62,908 nt of DNA from Bacillota bacterium (GCA_030535235.1 JAUNCL010000014.1:1-62908); one strand, 5' to 3'; positions 34,369-42,813 are shown, numbered from the stretch's first letter. Notes: generated by a model from the sequence alone, not told the origin. Translations and numbers: made by a program.

Positions 34369-34442
34369 AGTATAACAGGGGGAAGCTGCCGAGGCCATCG
34401 AACCTCCTAACAGTTTCCCCCTGACTTCTTACAATGCTGTCA
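34369..34442 (-). promoter_or_regulatory. BceR-type operator and bceAB promoter
   Basis: The minus strand carries TGACA-GCAT-TGTAA (34429-34442), matching the TNACA-N4-TGTAA box bound by BceR-like regulators. About 55 bases downstream there is a TATACT -10 box (34369-34374) with a poor -35, as expected for an activator-dependent promoter. This places the transporter genes under the control of the adjacent two-component system. Confidence 0.75.
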
Positions 34443-34445
34443 TAT

Positions 34446-35435
34446 TTATTCCAGCCGCAGTTCCCGGCGGCTCAGGTCGATGCGGATGACCGTCCCCTCA
34501 TCGGGGACCGACCGGGCGGTGATGGTGTGGCCCAGGTTCTGGCAGATCCGCCGGCAGAGGTAGAGCCCCAGGCCGCTGGCCCTCTTGTCCCGCCGGCCGT
34601 TGCCCCCGGTGTAGCCCTTCTCAAAGATCCGGGGCAGGTCCTCCGGGGCGATGCCCATGCCGGTGTCCCGGACGCAGAGGGTCTTGGGCTCCTCCAGGTA
34701 GATGGAGATGCCCCCCTGCCGGGTGTATTTCAGGGCGTTGGAGAGGACCTGCTCCACCACGAAGGAGAGCCACTTCTCGTCGGTGAGGACGGTGGTCTCC
34801 AGAGGGGTATAGTCCAGCCGCAGGCGGCGGCCGATGAACTCCCCGGCAAACCGCCGCACCGCTCCCCGGACGATGGCATCCAGGTCGTACGCCCCGATCA
34901 CATAGTCGGTGGATTCCGCGTCCAGCCGCAGATAGACCAGGGCCATCTCCACATACTGCTCGATCCGCCCCAGGTCCCCGGTGAGCTGCCGGGCCAGGGG
35001 AGTGTCCTCGTTTTGCAGATGGAGGCGCATGGAGGCGATGGGAGTCTTGATTTGATGGGCCCAGGCGGTGTAGTAGTTCACCATGTCCTCAAACCGGGCA
35101 GCCAACTGGGTTTCTGTCTCCCGCTGCCGCTGGCACAGGCGGGCAATGAGGGCCTGATAGTCCTCCTGGCCGATCCCGTCGGGTTCCGGCAGGTCCTCCG
35201 TCAGGTTCGGGGGGAGAGGTTGCAGCTCCAGCAGCCGCTGATGGTCCCGACGGACCCGGCGAAAGTCCAGGCCGGTCAGCAGTCCCCCCAGCAGAAGGCA
35301 CAGCCCGGCAGGGTAGAGGACCGCCCCCACCGGCAGATGGTAGAGGAGGAAAGCAATCAGAAAGCACAGGACAAAGAGCCCCCACGCCAGGATCACCCGC
35401 CTGCGGGCCTTGAGATAGCGGAAAAACAGCGCCAT
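34446..35435 (-). CDS. BceS-type intramembrane-sensing histidine kinase
   Basis: 329 residues. Two membrane helices (about 14-31 and 36-55) with almost no extracellular loop, the mark of intramembrane-sensing kinases that read out the state of the BceAB transporter. The phosphoacceptor is His127 in AHQIKTPIASMRL; ATPase boxes DTGMGI and SGLGLYLCRRI follow. Lies 12 bases after the response-regulator gene. Confidence 0.93.
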   Translation of the reverse strand: MALFFRYLKARRRVILAWGLFVLCFLIAFLLYHLPVGAVLYPAGLCLLLGGLLTGLDFRRVRRDHQRLLELQPLPPNLTEDLPEPDGIGQEDYQALIARLCQRQRETETQLAARFEDMVNYYTAWAHQIKTPIASMRLHLQNEDTPLARQLTGDLGRIEQYVEMALVYLRLDAESTDYVIGAYDLDAIVRGAVRRFAGEFIGRRLRLDYTPLETTVLTDEKWLSFVVEQVLSNALKYTRQGGISIYLEEPKTLCVRDTGMGIAPEDLPRIFEKGYTGGNGRRDKRASGLGLYLCRRICQNLGHTITARSVPDEGTVIRIDLSRRELRLE

Positions 35436-35447
35436 GCCCCCACCCCC

Positions 35448-36122
35448 TTACCCGCCGATGAGATAGCCCACGCCGAACTTGGTGGTGATGAAGTCGGTGA
35501 GCCCAGCGGCGTCCAGCTTTTTCCGCAGGCGGCCCACATTGACGGTAAGGGTGTTTTCATCCACAAAGCTGTCTGACTCCCAGAGAAGCTCCATGAGCTT
35601 CTCCCGGCTGACCACGGTCCCCTTGCTCCGCATGAGGGCCAGGAGAATCCGGTACTCGTTTCTGGACAGCTCAATACGCCGGTCCCCATAGGTCAGGGTG
35701 TTGTCCCCGGTGTTCAGCAGAGCCCCCCGGTGCTCCAGAACGGGGACCCCGGCAGCGAAGTCGTAGGTTCGGCGGAGAATGGCCTGAATCTTGGCCATGA
35801 GGACGCTCTGGTCGAAGGGCTTGACGATGAAGTCATCGGCCCCCATGTTCATAGCCATGATGATATTCATGTTGTCCCCGGCGGAGGAGATCACCAGAAT
35901 GGGCACCTGGGAGACCTTGCGGATCTCCCCGCACCAGTGGTAGCCGTTAAAAAGGGGCAGGCCCAGGTCCAGCAGGACCAGGTGGGGGTCAAAGGCGGCG
36001 AACTCCGCCGTCACCGCCCGGAAGTTCTCCACGCAGCGGACCTGCAGGTCCCACTGCTCGGCCTGCTCCCGGATGGCCCCGGCGATCCCTCTGTCATCCT
36101 CCACGATCAGGATACGATACAT
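35448..36122 (-). CDS. BceR-type OmpR-family response regulator
   Basis: 224 residues: receiver with Asp52 (VLLDLGLP) and Lys in FIVKPF, then a winged-helix domain (ELSRNEYRILLAL, VDENTLTVNVGRLRKKL). ATG 36122 follows AAAGGGG; the longer frame upstream has no ribosome site. First gene of the module; it should bind the box at 34429-34442. Confidence 0.95.
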   Translation of the reverse strand: MYRILIVEDDRGIAGAIREQAEQWDLQVRCVENFRAVTAEFAAFDPHLVLLDLGLPLFNGYHWCGEIRKVSQVPILVISSAGDNMNIIMAMNMGADDFIVKPFDQSVLMAKIQAILRRTYDFAAGVPVLEHRGALLNTGDNTLTYGDRRIELSRNEYRILLALMRSKGTVVSREKLMELLWESDSFVDENTLTVNVGRLRKKLDAAGLTDFITTKFGVGYLIGG

Positions 36123-36154
36123 GCGGACACCCCTTTCCCTTGGGTTTTGTGCCC

Positions 36155-36183
36155 ATTTTAGCACACATCCCCGTCCCTGTCGA
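36155..36183 (-). promoter_or_regulatory. Promoter of the two-component genes
   Basis: On the minus strand TCGACA and TAAAAT with a 17-base spacer, 33 bases upstream of the response-regulator start. Confidence 0.55.
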
Positions 36184-36207
36184 GGGAGAGGGGGAGAGTA
36201 GCGACGG

Positions 36208-36729
36208 TCATTCGTTGATCTCCAGCTTTTGCCGGATGTAGGCCCCCACCTGGTCGTCGGGGACCTGGAGGACGAAGGACAGCTCGTTCTGGATGATGCC
36301 TTCGGCCCGCCGGAGAGCGGCCTCATCGGAGGCGGCCAGTTTCCTGCCCCGGGCGGCCAGGGCCTGCTTCTGCCCGTAGATGCAGCCCACCAGCCGGAGA
36401 AGCTCCCGCAGGTCGCAGACCTTGAGAAGAGCCTGGAAGCTGGCCGCCCGAGCCTTTCGGTCGTCGATCCAGGCCAGGGTTTCCTCCCGGGTGGAGAGGA
36501 TGAGCCGGTCGACCTCCTCCCGGGTGGGCAGGGGCTGCATTTTGGCCAGCAGGGTCTGGCTGGTGGTGGGGACGAAGATGGTGGAGCCGGGGTCGGCCAC
36601 GGGCTTCAGGATATAAAAGGTCTTGGGGGCTTCCCTGGCTTTGGGCGGGTCCGAGCGGATGTCCGCCACGCGGCACACGCCGCTGCAGGCATAGTTGACA
36701 TGGTCGCCGATGCGGTATGGTTCTGCCAT
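36208..36729 (-). CDS. CarD/CdnL-family transcription regulator
   Basis: 173 residues. The N-terminal RNA-polymerase-interacting domain (YRIGDHVNYACSGVCRVADI, then ILKPVADPGSTIFVPT) and the helical C-terminal domain are both present. CarD proteins bind the beta subunit of RNA polymerase and stabilise open complexes at many promoters; in Firmicutes they often respond to stress. Has its own promoter and a leader with an attenuator-like hairpin. Confidence 0.92.
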   Translation of the reverse strand: MAEPYRIGDHVNYACSGVCRVADIRSDPPKAREAPKTFYILKPVADPGSTIFVPTTSQTLLAKMQPLPTREEVDRLILSTREETLAWIDDRKARAASFQALLKVCDLRELLRLVGCIYGQKQALAARGRKLAASDEAALRRAEGIIQNELSFVLQVPDDQVGAYIRQKLEINE

Positions 36730-36756
36730 GATAGGGCCTCCTTCCGGTTTCTATGG

Positions 36757-36800
36757 CAAAAAGAGGGTGGCCCGGCAGGCGGAGATTGCTGTCGGGCCAC
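36757..36800 (-). terminator. Attenuator-like terminator in the carD leader
   Basis: On the minus strand GTGGCCCGACAG pairs with CTGCCGGGCCAC and is followed by CCTCTTTTTG. It lies between the promoter (36813-36842) and the start at 36729, so most transcripts could end here unless read-through is allowed. No alternative antiterminator was worked out. Confidence 0.6.
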
Positions 36801-36812
36801 AGGTTCTTGTTT

Positions 36813-36842
36813 ATTATATCAAAAATCTGGCGGGAATTCCAA
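36813..36842 (-). promoter_or_regulatory. Promoter of the CarD-family gene
   Basis: On the minus strand TTGGAA and TATAAT with an 18-base spacer. Confidence 0.55.
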
Positions 36843-36907
36843 GGCGAAATTAAACAAAGGACACAAAGACCTTTTCGGCAGAACCGCCAAAAGGGATGGG
36901 TTTTCTG

Positions 36908-37576
36908 TCACGCCTGCCAGTGGAGCAGGGTGAAGGTGCGTTTGTCAAAGTCGATGAGCCCCTCCTCCCGCATGTGGGAGAGCTCCCGGGTCATGGCCGA
37001 GCGGTCGGCGCAGAGGTACTCGGCCAGCTCGGTCCGGCCCAGGGGAATCGTGAAGGTCAGGCTCCCGGCCCGCTCCGCCTGGCGGGTGAGGTAGGTCAGC
37101 AGCTTCTCCCGGATGCTGGTCCGGGAAGTGACCTCCAGCTTTTCGATGAGCTCCAGGTTCTTTTCCGCGATGAGTTCCACCATGTTCTCGATCATCCGGT
37201 GGTGGAACCGGCAGACCAGCTTGCAGGCGTGGAGGATGCGGTCGTAGTCCAGCAGCATCACCCGGCACTTCCCGCTGGCCTGGTAGGCGATGGTCCGGTT
37301 CCGGGCCTTCACGCAGGAGTAGCTCTCCCCAAAGACATTGCCCACCGTCAGCACCGTCAGCAGGGATTTTTTGCCAAAGCAGTCCTCGCTGATCATCTCC
37401 ACCTCCCCCTCCAGCACCACGCCCATGAGGGGGGCTGTGCCGGGGCTGGCCATGATGAACTCTCCCCGGTTGGGCGTTACCTCCCGGGCGGACAGGCACT
37501 TGAGCATGGCCCCCAACTCCTCCGGGTCGATGGCCCGGAACAGGGGACAGGTTTTTACCAGTTCTTTCGGGTCCAT
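36908..37576 (-). CDS. Crp/Fnr-family transcriptional regulator
   Basis: 222 residues. An N-terminal cyclic-nucleotide-binding-like beta-barrel (about 10-125) and a C-terminal Crp-type winged helix (LGRTELAEYLCADRSAMTREL). Several cysteines occur, but no Fnr-like N-terminal cluster motif. Divergent from the flavin-binding protein at 37707, a common arrangement in which this type of regulator controls the neighbour. GGGAGGTGA precedes the ATG. Confidence 0.92.
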   Translation of the reverse strand: MDPKELVKTCPLFRAIDPEELGAMLKCLSAREVTPNRGEFIMASPGTAPLMGVVLEGEVEMISEDCFGKKSLLTVLTVGNVFGESYSCVKARNRTIAYQASGKCRVMLLDYDRILHACKLVCRFHHRMIENMVELIAEKNLELIEKLEVTSRTSIREKLLTYLTRQAERAGSLTFTIPLGRTELAEYLCADRSAMTRELSHMREEGLIDFDKRTFTLLHWQA

Positions 37577-37601
37577 ATTCCGTCACCTCCCATGTCCTTT
37601 C

Positions 37602-37681
37602 AGTGTAAATTATTTTTGCAGATGATGCAACTGCAACAGAAAAATTTCTCTTGTTTCTGCTATCCTGAAATCAGCAGAAAC
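37602..37681. promoter_or_regulatory. Divergent control region of the Crp-family gene and the flavoprotein gene
   Basis: The minus-strand promoter TTGCAT-N17-TACACT (37602-37630) drives the regulator. Its -35 overlaps the inverted repeat TTGCA-GATGA-TGCAA (37616-37630). A second inverted repeat, GTTTCTGC-N13-GCAGAAAC, lies at 37653-37681, just before the flavoprotein gene. Either could be the regulator's binding site. Confidence 0.55.
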
Positions 37682-37706
37682 GGAAAAAACAACAGGAGGT
37701 ATCCTT

Positions 37707-38186
37707 ATGGAACGCAAAATGCACAAGATCAAGCGCCAGCTTCCCGACAGCGAGGCCAAGGCTCTCTTTGAAAAGGGCCACCACGGGATTCTGGCCGTAA
37801 ACGGCGACGACGGCTATCCCTACGCCGTCCCTGTGAACTACATCTACCTGAACGAGAAGATCTACATCCACTCCGCCAAGGTGGGCTACAAGATCGACGC
37901 CATCAACCGGGACAGCAAGGTGTGCTTCTCCGCCATCCTCAGCTCCGAGATCCTGCCCCAGGAGGTCACTGCCGCCTTTGAGAGCGTCATCGCCACCGGC
38001 AAGATTACCATGGTGGAGGACGAGACCGAGCGCCGCCAGGTGATGGAGACCTTCATCTATCGCTTCTGCGAGGGGGCCATCGACACCGGCCTGGCCTTCG
38101 TGGACAAGACCCTGGACAAGACTGCCGTCCTCCGCATCGACGTGGAGCAGCTCACCGGCAAGGCTTACCGGGGCGGGGCATACTGA
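37707..38186 (+). CDS. Pyridoxamine 5'-phosphate oxidase-like flavin-binding protein (NimA-type)
   Basis: 159 residues. The split-barrel FMN-binding fold is indicated by GHHGILAVNGDDGYPYAVPVN and the strand IYIHSAKVGYKIDAI. Related proteins reduce nitroimidazoles or bind FMN or F420; the true substrate is unknown. ACAGGAGG precedes ATG 37707. Likely the target of the divergent Crp-family regulator. Confidence 0.85.
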   Translation: MERKMHKIKRQLPDSEAKALFEKGHHGILAVNGDDGYPYAVPVNYIYLNEKIYIHSAKVGYKIDAINRDSKVCFSAILSSEILPQEVTAAFESVIATGKITMVEDETERRQVMETFIYRFCEGAIDTGLAFVDKTLDKTAVLRIDVEQLTGKAYRGGAY

Positions 38187-38211
38187 GACAAAAGCCTGTC
38201 GAGCAAAGAAA

Positions 38212-38258
38212 AATCCGGCCCAGGGTGAGGGGTTCCTCGCCCTGGGCCGGATTTTTTG
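38212..38258. terminator. Bidirectional terminator between flavoprotein gene and mgtE
   Basis: A very stable stem (AATCCGGCCCAGGGTGAGG paired with CCTCGCCCTGGGCCGGATT), T run on the plus strand; serves convergent genes. Confidence 0.9.
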
Positions 38259-38263
38259 ATTTT

Positions 38264-39643
38264 TCAGATATGCAGGATGGCCTTTGCCACCTGGAAGTAG
38301 ATGAGCAGGGTGGTCACGTCCACCACGGTGGAGATGAAGGGGCTGGCCATGACGGCCGGGTCCAGGTGGATCTTCTCCGCTAGCAGGGGGAGCACGCAGC
38401 CCACGGTCTTGGCGCACAGCACCGTGATGACCATGGTCACGCAGATCACCGCCGCCACGGGGACGGTCACACCGGCGTTGCCCAGGAGGGTCTTGTCCAC
38501 CACCAGCAGCTTGACGAAGTTGCAGGCCGCCAGGGTCAGGCCGCACAGCACGCCCACCCGGATCTCCTTCCAGATGACCCGGATGGTGTCCACGAACTCC
38601 ACCTCACCCAGGGAGAGGGCGCGGATGACCGCCACGGAGGACTGGGTGCCGCTGTTGCCGCCGGTGCCGGTCAGCATGGGGATGAAGGCGATGAGGGCCG
38701 AGCAGGCCGCCAGGGAGGTCTCGAACCCGGTGAGGACCATGCTGGTGAGGGTGGCTGAGAGCATCAGCACCAGCAGCCAGGGGATCCGGGACTTCCAAGT
38801 CTCCAGCACGCCGGTGCGGAGGTAGGGCTTGTCCGTAGGGGTCATACCGGCCAGCTTTTCAAAGTCCTCGGTGGTCTCTTCCTGGAGGACGTCGATGGCG
38901 TCGTCCACGGTGACGATGCCCACCAGCCGGTTTTCCTGGTCCACCACAGGCATGGCGGCCCAGTCGTACTTGGCCATCATCTGAGCCACGCTCTCCTGGT
39001 CCTCCAGGGTGTTCACGGAGATCACGTTGGGCTCCATGACCTCCTCCAGCACATCGTCGTCCTCGCAGAGGAGGAGGGTACGCAGGGAGATCATACCGAT
39101 GAGCTTCCGGTTCTTGTCGGTGACGTAGCAGGTGTAGATGGTCTCCTTGTCCACGCCGGTGCGGCGGATGCGCTTGATGGCCTCCTCGGCGGTCATGTCC
39201 GGCCGGAGGCTTACGTACTCCGTGGTCATGATGGAGCCGGCGCTGTCATCGGGGTATTTCAGAATTTCGTTGATCATCTTGCGCATTTCCGGGTCGGCCT
39301 GTTTCAGAATGCGCTTGACCACGTTGGCGGGCATCTCTTCCACGATGTCCACCGCGTCGTCCACGTAGAGTTCGTCGACGACTTCTTTCAGTTCGTTGTC
39401 GGAAAAGCCCTGGATCAAAAGCTCCTGGGCCTCCGGTTCCATTTCCACAAAGGTCTCCGCCGCCAGCTCCTTGGGCAGGAGCCGGAACAGCAGGGGCAGC
39501 TTTGTTTCGGGCACATCCTCGAAGAGCGCGGCGATGTCCGACGCGTTCATGGTGACCAGAATGTCCCGAAGGGTAGTGTACTTTTTCGCCTCGATCAAGG
39601 CTTCCAGGGTCACCCCCAGGGTGACCACGTTTCTCTCTGCCAT
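38264..39643 (-). CDS. mgtE: Magnesium transporter MgtE
   Basis: 459 residues: N-terminal superhelical domain (about 1-130), a CBS pair (about 135-255, with DWAAMPVVDQENRLVGIV), and five membrane helices with the conserved FIPMLTGTGGNSGTQS pore motif. Mg2+ channel gated by cytosolic Mg2+. ATG 39643 is preferred over 39649 because AGGAGG then lies at the right distance. Preceded by a promoter and a long structured leader. Confidence 0.95.
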   Translation of the reverse strand: MAERNVVTLGVTLEALIEAKKYTTLRDILVTMNASDIAALFEDVPETKLPLLFRLLPKELAAETFVEMEPEAQELLIQGFSDNELKEVVDELYVDDAVDIVEEMPANVVKRILKQADPEMRKMINEILKYPDDSAGSIMTTEYVSLRPDMTAEEAIKRIRRTGVDKETIYTCYVTDKNRKLIGMISLRTLLLCEDDDVLEEVMEPNVISVNTLEDQESVAQMMAKYDWAAMPVVDQENRLVGIVTVDDAIDVLQEETTEDFEKLAGMTPTDKPYLRTGVLETWKSRIPWLLVLMLSATLTSMVLTGFETSLAACSALIAFIPMLTGTGGNSGTQSSVAVIRALSLGEVEFVDTIRVIWKEIRVGVLCGLTLAACNFVKLLVVDKTLLGNAGVTVPVAAVICVTMVITVLCAKTVGCVLPLLAEKIHLDPAVMASPFISTVVDVTTLLIYFQVAKAILHI

Positions 39644-39882
39644 TGGCATCTCCTCCCGGCTGTTTTCGTTTCAAGGCGCGGTCCGCGCCCAGTTTCGGAG
39701 CAAGAAGTAAGACACACGGTTGGCCGATCTATCGGTTTTCAGATGGTACGAATGGACGCCCGTATGGGCGGCTCTTCCATTCGTGGGGAAGGTCGGCCTG
39801 CCAAAGTGCCGTTACTACCGCCTGCGTCCATGGTTTCCACCTCGCTTTTGTCAAAATAGGCTCCCCGCAAAGAACCAGCTTA
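39644..39882 (-). ncRNA. Structured mgtE leader RNA, candidate cis-regulatory element
   Basis: About 230 bases between the start point and the mgtE ATG. It begins with GCGGGGAG, has a later CTTCCCC that can pair with it, then a long hairpin (ACGAATGGA pairing with TCCATTCGT around CCGCCC-ATAC-GGGCG), and near the gene GGCGCGG-ACCGCGCC. It does not show the conserved M-box (ykoK) core that I know. A metal-responsive role is inferred only from position. Confidence 0.5.
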
Positions 39883-39911
39883 ATTATATGTGTCTGAAAA
39901 AAGTTTGTCAA
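39883..39911 (-). promoter_or_regulatory. Strong promoter of the mgtE transcript
   Basis: On the minus strand consensus TTGACA and TATAAT with a 17-base spacer. Confidence 0.85.
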
Positions 39912-39924
39912 CCGGTTTCCGTTC

Positions 39925-40509
39925 TCAGGCCTGGGTAAAGGTGACCTTCTGCAGCTCCGGGAAGATCAGGCAGACCTCCGCCGGGGCCTCCTGGTGGTCC
40001 TCAGCCTGGTCCCGGAAGACGGTAACGGCAAACTGGTTGCCCCGCTCTCCCAGGTCGCCGTCGTAGTTGGAGAGATAGGCGTGGTAGGGAATCTGGGGCT
40101 CTGTCAGGAGGGAACTGAGGAGGGGAGCGGCCTGGGATTCCCCCCACTGAGGCAGGCAGGCGGAGACCAGGGTCCCGCCGCCACGGCCCAGGCTGCCGTC
40201 AGCCCGGAACCAGATCCGGCAGGTGGTGTCGGTGATGTTGTCCACCCGGGTGACGATGATGGAGCCGCCGGAGCCCCGGTAGAGGGATCTGCCTTCCAGG
40301 GTTTTCGGGTCAGAGAAGGGAAAGGTGAGGGTGTGAGGCCCCGGCTCGGTCTCGTAGAGGGCCTGGAAGCCGGCCTCCTGGGTGAAGGCCTGAAACCCCG
40401 CCTGGGTGGGGAAGTTCCACAGGCCCATGGACAGATACCAGCCGAAGCCGAGGATAAAGAGAAGCAGGGACCCGAAGAGGGCGCCTGCCCGGGTCAGATC
40501 GTCATGCAT
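39925..40509 (-). CDS. Membrane-anchored protein of unknown function
   Basis: 194 residues. One N-terminal membrane segment (about 10-30) and an extracellular domain of about 160 residues rich in beta strands. No motif recognised. Lies 19 bases after the small membrane protein gene at 40529 in the same direction, so probably an operon. Confidence 0.65.
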   Translation of the reverse strand: MHDDLTRAGALFGSLLLFILGFGWYLSMGLWNFPTQAGFQAFTQEAGFQALYETEPGPHTLTFPFSDPKTLEGRSLYRGSGGSIIVTRVDNITDTTCRIWFRADGSLGRGGGTLVSACLPQWGESQAAPLLSSLLTEPQIPYHAYLSNYDGDLGERGNQFAVTVFRDQAEDHQEAPAEVCLIFPELQKVTFTQA

Positions 40510-40528
40510 GAGGACACGCTCCTTTTTT

Positions 40529-40768
40529 TCAGAACAGCAGAGCCCCCAGGGCGGACAGCAGGGAGGTCAGGTTCAGGATGGCGAAGAGGACACAGGCCAC
40601 GCCGGCGGCGTAGCAGGCGAAGAGAAGGAGCCCGGGGAGGTCCGGTTTCCACTTGGACATCCTTCGGCCGGCTATCATCAGCAGAATGCCGGCGGCGATG
40701 TAGAGCAGGACGCCCAGCCCGCAGGAGAGCAGGCTGGACAGGCCGTATATTGCGACGGTTTCGGACAT
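40529..40768 (-). CDS. Small membrane protein of unknown function
   Basis: 79 residues with two or three hydrophobic helices (about 10-33, 45-75) joined by a basic loop (GRRMSKWKPD). AGGAGCC precedes the ATG. Family not recognised. Confidence 0.65.
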   Translation of the reverse strand: MSETVAIYGLSSLLSCGLGVLLYIAAGILLMIAGRRMSKWKPDLPGLLLFACYAAGVACVLFAILNLTSLLSALGALLF

Positions 40769-40878
40769 GGCAAGGGCTCCTCTCGGATCTCGGGCAGAGT
40801 TATTCTATGCATGTAGTATACCAGATAGCCAGGCCGGGGGCAAGAAAAGAGGGAAGGTTTGTCGGGTTGCCCCTCATG

Positions 40879-41631
40879 TTACGCACGCACCTCCTCCGTG
40901 GGCGGGCGGCGTTTCAGTTCGCGCGGCGCCCAGTTGGTCAGGGGGAGCCGCTGCATGGAGGAGAAGACGTACTCCTTCAGCTTGGGATACTGGCCCTCCA
41001 GACCGGCGATGAGGTCCTTGACCTCCTGGCGTTTCGTGTTGCCGTCGGCGGGACAGGGGTTGTGGACCACGGGCATGTGGAGCCGCTGGGCGGCCTCCCG
41101 GACCATGGACTCGCTGACGTAGAGCAGGGGACGGATCTGGGTCACGTCCGAGCGGTCCAGGTAGGTGACCGGGTGGAAGCAGGAGATCCGCCCCTCGTAG
41201 AACAGGGACAGGAAGAAGGTCTCCACCGCGTCGTCGTAGTGGTGGCCCAGGGCGACCTTGTGGATGCCGTGGGCCAGAATCCCCTCGTGGAGGGAGCCCT
41301 TCCGCATCTTGGCGCAGAGGGCGCAGGGGTTCTTCTCCTTCCGGGTCTCAAAGATGACCTTGTTGATCTGGGTGGGGAGGATGTGGTAGGGGACCCCCAG
41401 GTCGTCGCAGAACCGGGCCACCCCCGAGAAGTCCATGCCTTGGATGCCCATATCCACGGTGAAGGCCTCCACGGTGAATTTCTGCGGGTAGAATTGGGAC
41501 AGCCGGGCCAGGGAGGCCAGCAATACCAGGGAGTCCTTCCCCCCGGAGACCCCCACGGCCACCCGGTCGCCGGCCTGGATCATATCGTAGTCCTCCACGC
41601 AGCGGCGGAGCAAGCTGAGGATCTTTTTCAT
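40879..41631 (-). CDS. ttcA: tRNA 2-thiocytidine(32) synthetase TtcA-type PP-loop ATPase
   Basis: 250 residues. PP-loop SGGKDS near residue 30, CXXC pair in CALCAKMRKG and a third cysteine in NPCPADGNTKRQEV, the set used by TtcA to hold an iron-sulfur cluster for thiolation of C32. ATG 41631 is chosen because AGGAGGGG precedes it; the longer frame upstream is AT-rich and implausible. Some close relatives have other PP-loop roles, so the target tRNA base is inferred. Confidence 0.85.
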   Translation of the reverse strand: MKKILSLLRRCVEDYDMIQAGDRVAVGVSGGKDSLVLLASLARLSQFYPQKFTVEAFTVDMGIQGMDFSGVARFCDDLGVPYHILPTQINKVIFETRKEKNPCALCAKMRKGSLHEGILAHGIHKVALGHHYDDAVETFFLSLFYEGRISCFHPVTYLDRSDVTQIRPLLYVSESMVREAAQRLHMPVVHNPCPADGNTKRQEVKDLIAGLEGQYPKLKEYVFSSMQRLPLTNWAPRELKRRPPTEEVRA

Positions 41632-41753
41632 GGGACGTCCCCTCCTGAGAAACAAAAAATGAAAATTGAAACTGAGATTTTGAGAGATAAAGAGAGCATA
41701 CAAGAGAAAAACGGAGATTTCATCGTGGTAAATTAAAATTTTGAGAAAAATCG

Positions 41754-41782
41754 TTGACAGGGACAAGGTCCTGTACTATAAT
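41754..41782 (+). promoter_or_regulatory. Promoter of the rplM-rpsI operon
   Basis: Consensus TTGACA and TATAAT with a 17-base spacer. Confidence 0.9.
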
Positions 41783-41788
41783 AAGGTC

Positions 41789-41912
41789 CGCTGAAAAAAC
41801 GGCTCTCTTTTGTGCGGCTTTCCTCTGCATTATAAGGGTAACTCGCCCGTTTTGTAAAGCCGGCAAGATCCGTTCACTTTTATACGATATTTTGATTTGG
41901 AGGTTCGACCCT
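41789..41912 (+). ncRNA. rplM leader, candidate L13 autoregulatory region
   Basis: About 124 untranslated bases between the start point and rplM. L13-S9 operons in Firmicutes often carry a short L13-binding leader. Position fits, but I could not match a conserved structure. Confidence 0.35.
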
Positions 41913-42344
41913 ATGTCCACTTTCATGGCTAACAAGGGCAACATCGAGCGCAAGTGGTATATCCTTGACGCCGCTGGCAAGCCCCTTGGTAAGACCGCAG
42001 CCGTGGCAGCCACCCTGCTGCGCGGCAAGCATAAGCCCGAGTATACGCCCCACGCTGACTGCGGCGACTTTGTCATCGTCATCAACGCTGAGAAGGCAGT
42101 CCTGACCGGCAAGAAGCTGGAGCAGAAGTACTATCGCACCCATTCCGGCTACGTTGGCGGCCTGAAGGAGACCAAGTACAGCAAGCTGATGAAGGAAAAG
42201 CCCGAGCTGGCAATGAAGGTCGCTGTCCGCGGCATGATGCCCCGCAACATCATCACCAAGGACTCCCTGACCCGCCTGAAGATTTTCCGTGGCCCCGAGC
42301 ACATCCACGCAGCACAGAAGCCCGAACTGTGGGCCGCAGAATAA
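41913..42344 (+). CDS. rplM: 50S ribosomal protein L13
   Basis: 143 residues, normal length. Conserved [21 protein letters not shown], the HADCGDFV segment and [12 protein letters not shown] near the end. Binds 23S rRNA early in assembly. TTGGAGG lies upstream of ATG 41913; 14 bases separate it from rpsI. Confidence 0.98.
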   Translation: MSTFMANKGNIERKWYILDAAGKPLGKTAAVAATLLRGKHKPEYTPHADCGDFVIVINAEKAVLTGKKLEQKYYRTHSGYVGGLKETKYSKLMKEKPELAMKVAVRGMMPRNIITKDSLTRLKIFRGPEHIHAAQKPELWAAE

Positions 42345-42358
42345 GGAGGAACAAGAAC

Positions 42359-42763
42359 ATGTATAAGAGCAAGAAGCCTTACCATTACGGTACCGGCCGC
42401 CGGAAGTCTTCCGTGGCCCGCGTCCGCGTGTTCCCCAACGGCACCGGTTCCATCACCATCAACGGCCGTGACATCGACGATTACTTTGGCCTGGACACCC
42501 TGAAGCTGGTGGTCCGTCAGCCCCTGGAAGCCACTGAGCTCACCGGCAAGGTGGACATCGTGGCCACCGTCACCGGCGGCGGCGTTGCCGGCCAGGCCGG
42601 CGCCATCCGCCACGGCGTGAGCCGCGCCCTGCTGGAGATGAACGCTGAGTATCGTCCCACCCTGAAGGCCGCCGGTTTCCTGACCCGCGACCCCAGAATG
42701 AAGGAGAGAAAGAAGTACGGTCTGAAGGCAGCCCGTCGTGCTCCCCAGTTCTCCAAGCGCTGA
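42359..42763 (+). CDS. rpsI: 30S ribosomal protein S9
   Basis: 134 residues. [20 protein letters not shown]-like start and the conserved end APQFSKR that reaches the P-site tRNA. AAGGAGGAAC precedes ATG 42359. Cotranscribed with rplM, as in nearly all bacteria. Confidence 0.98.
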   Translation: MYKSKKPYHYGTGRRKSSVARVRVFPNGTGSITINGRDIDDYFGLDTLKLVVRQPLEATELTGKVDIVATVTGGGVAGQAGAIRHGVSRALLEMNAEYRPTLKAAGFLTRDPRMKERKKYGLKAARRAPQFSKR

Positions 42764-42779
42764 TTCTTTCATCGCTTAT

Positions 42780-42813
42780 CAAAACACCTCCGATTTTTTC
42801 GGAGGTGTTTTTT
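42780..42813 (+). terminator. Terminator of rplM-rpsI
   Basis: Stem AAAACACCTCCGA with TCGGAGGTGTTTTTT. Confidence 0.92.

Noticed and set aside
39644-39882. M-box (ykoK) Mg2+ riboswitch upstream of mgtE
   Set aside because: The conserved M-box core is not found; kept only as an unassigned structured leader.
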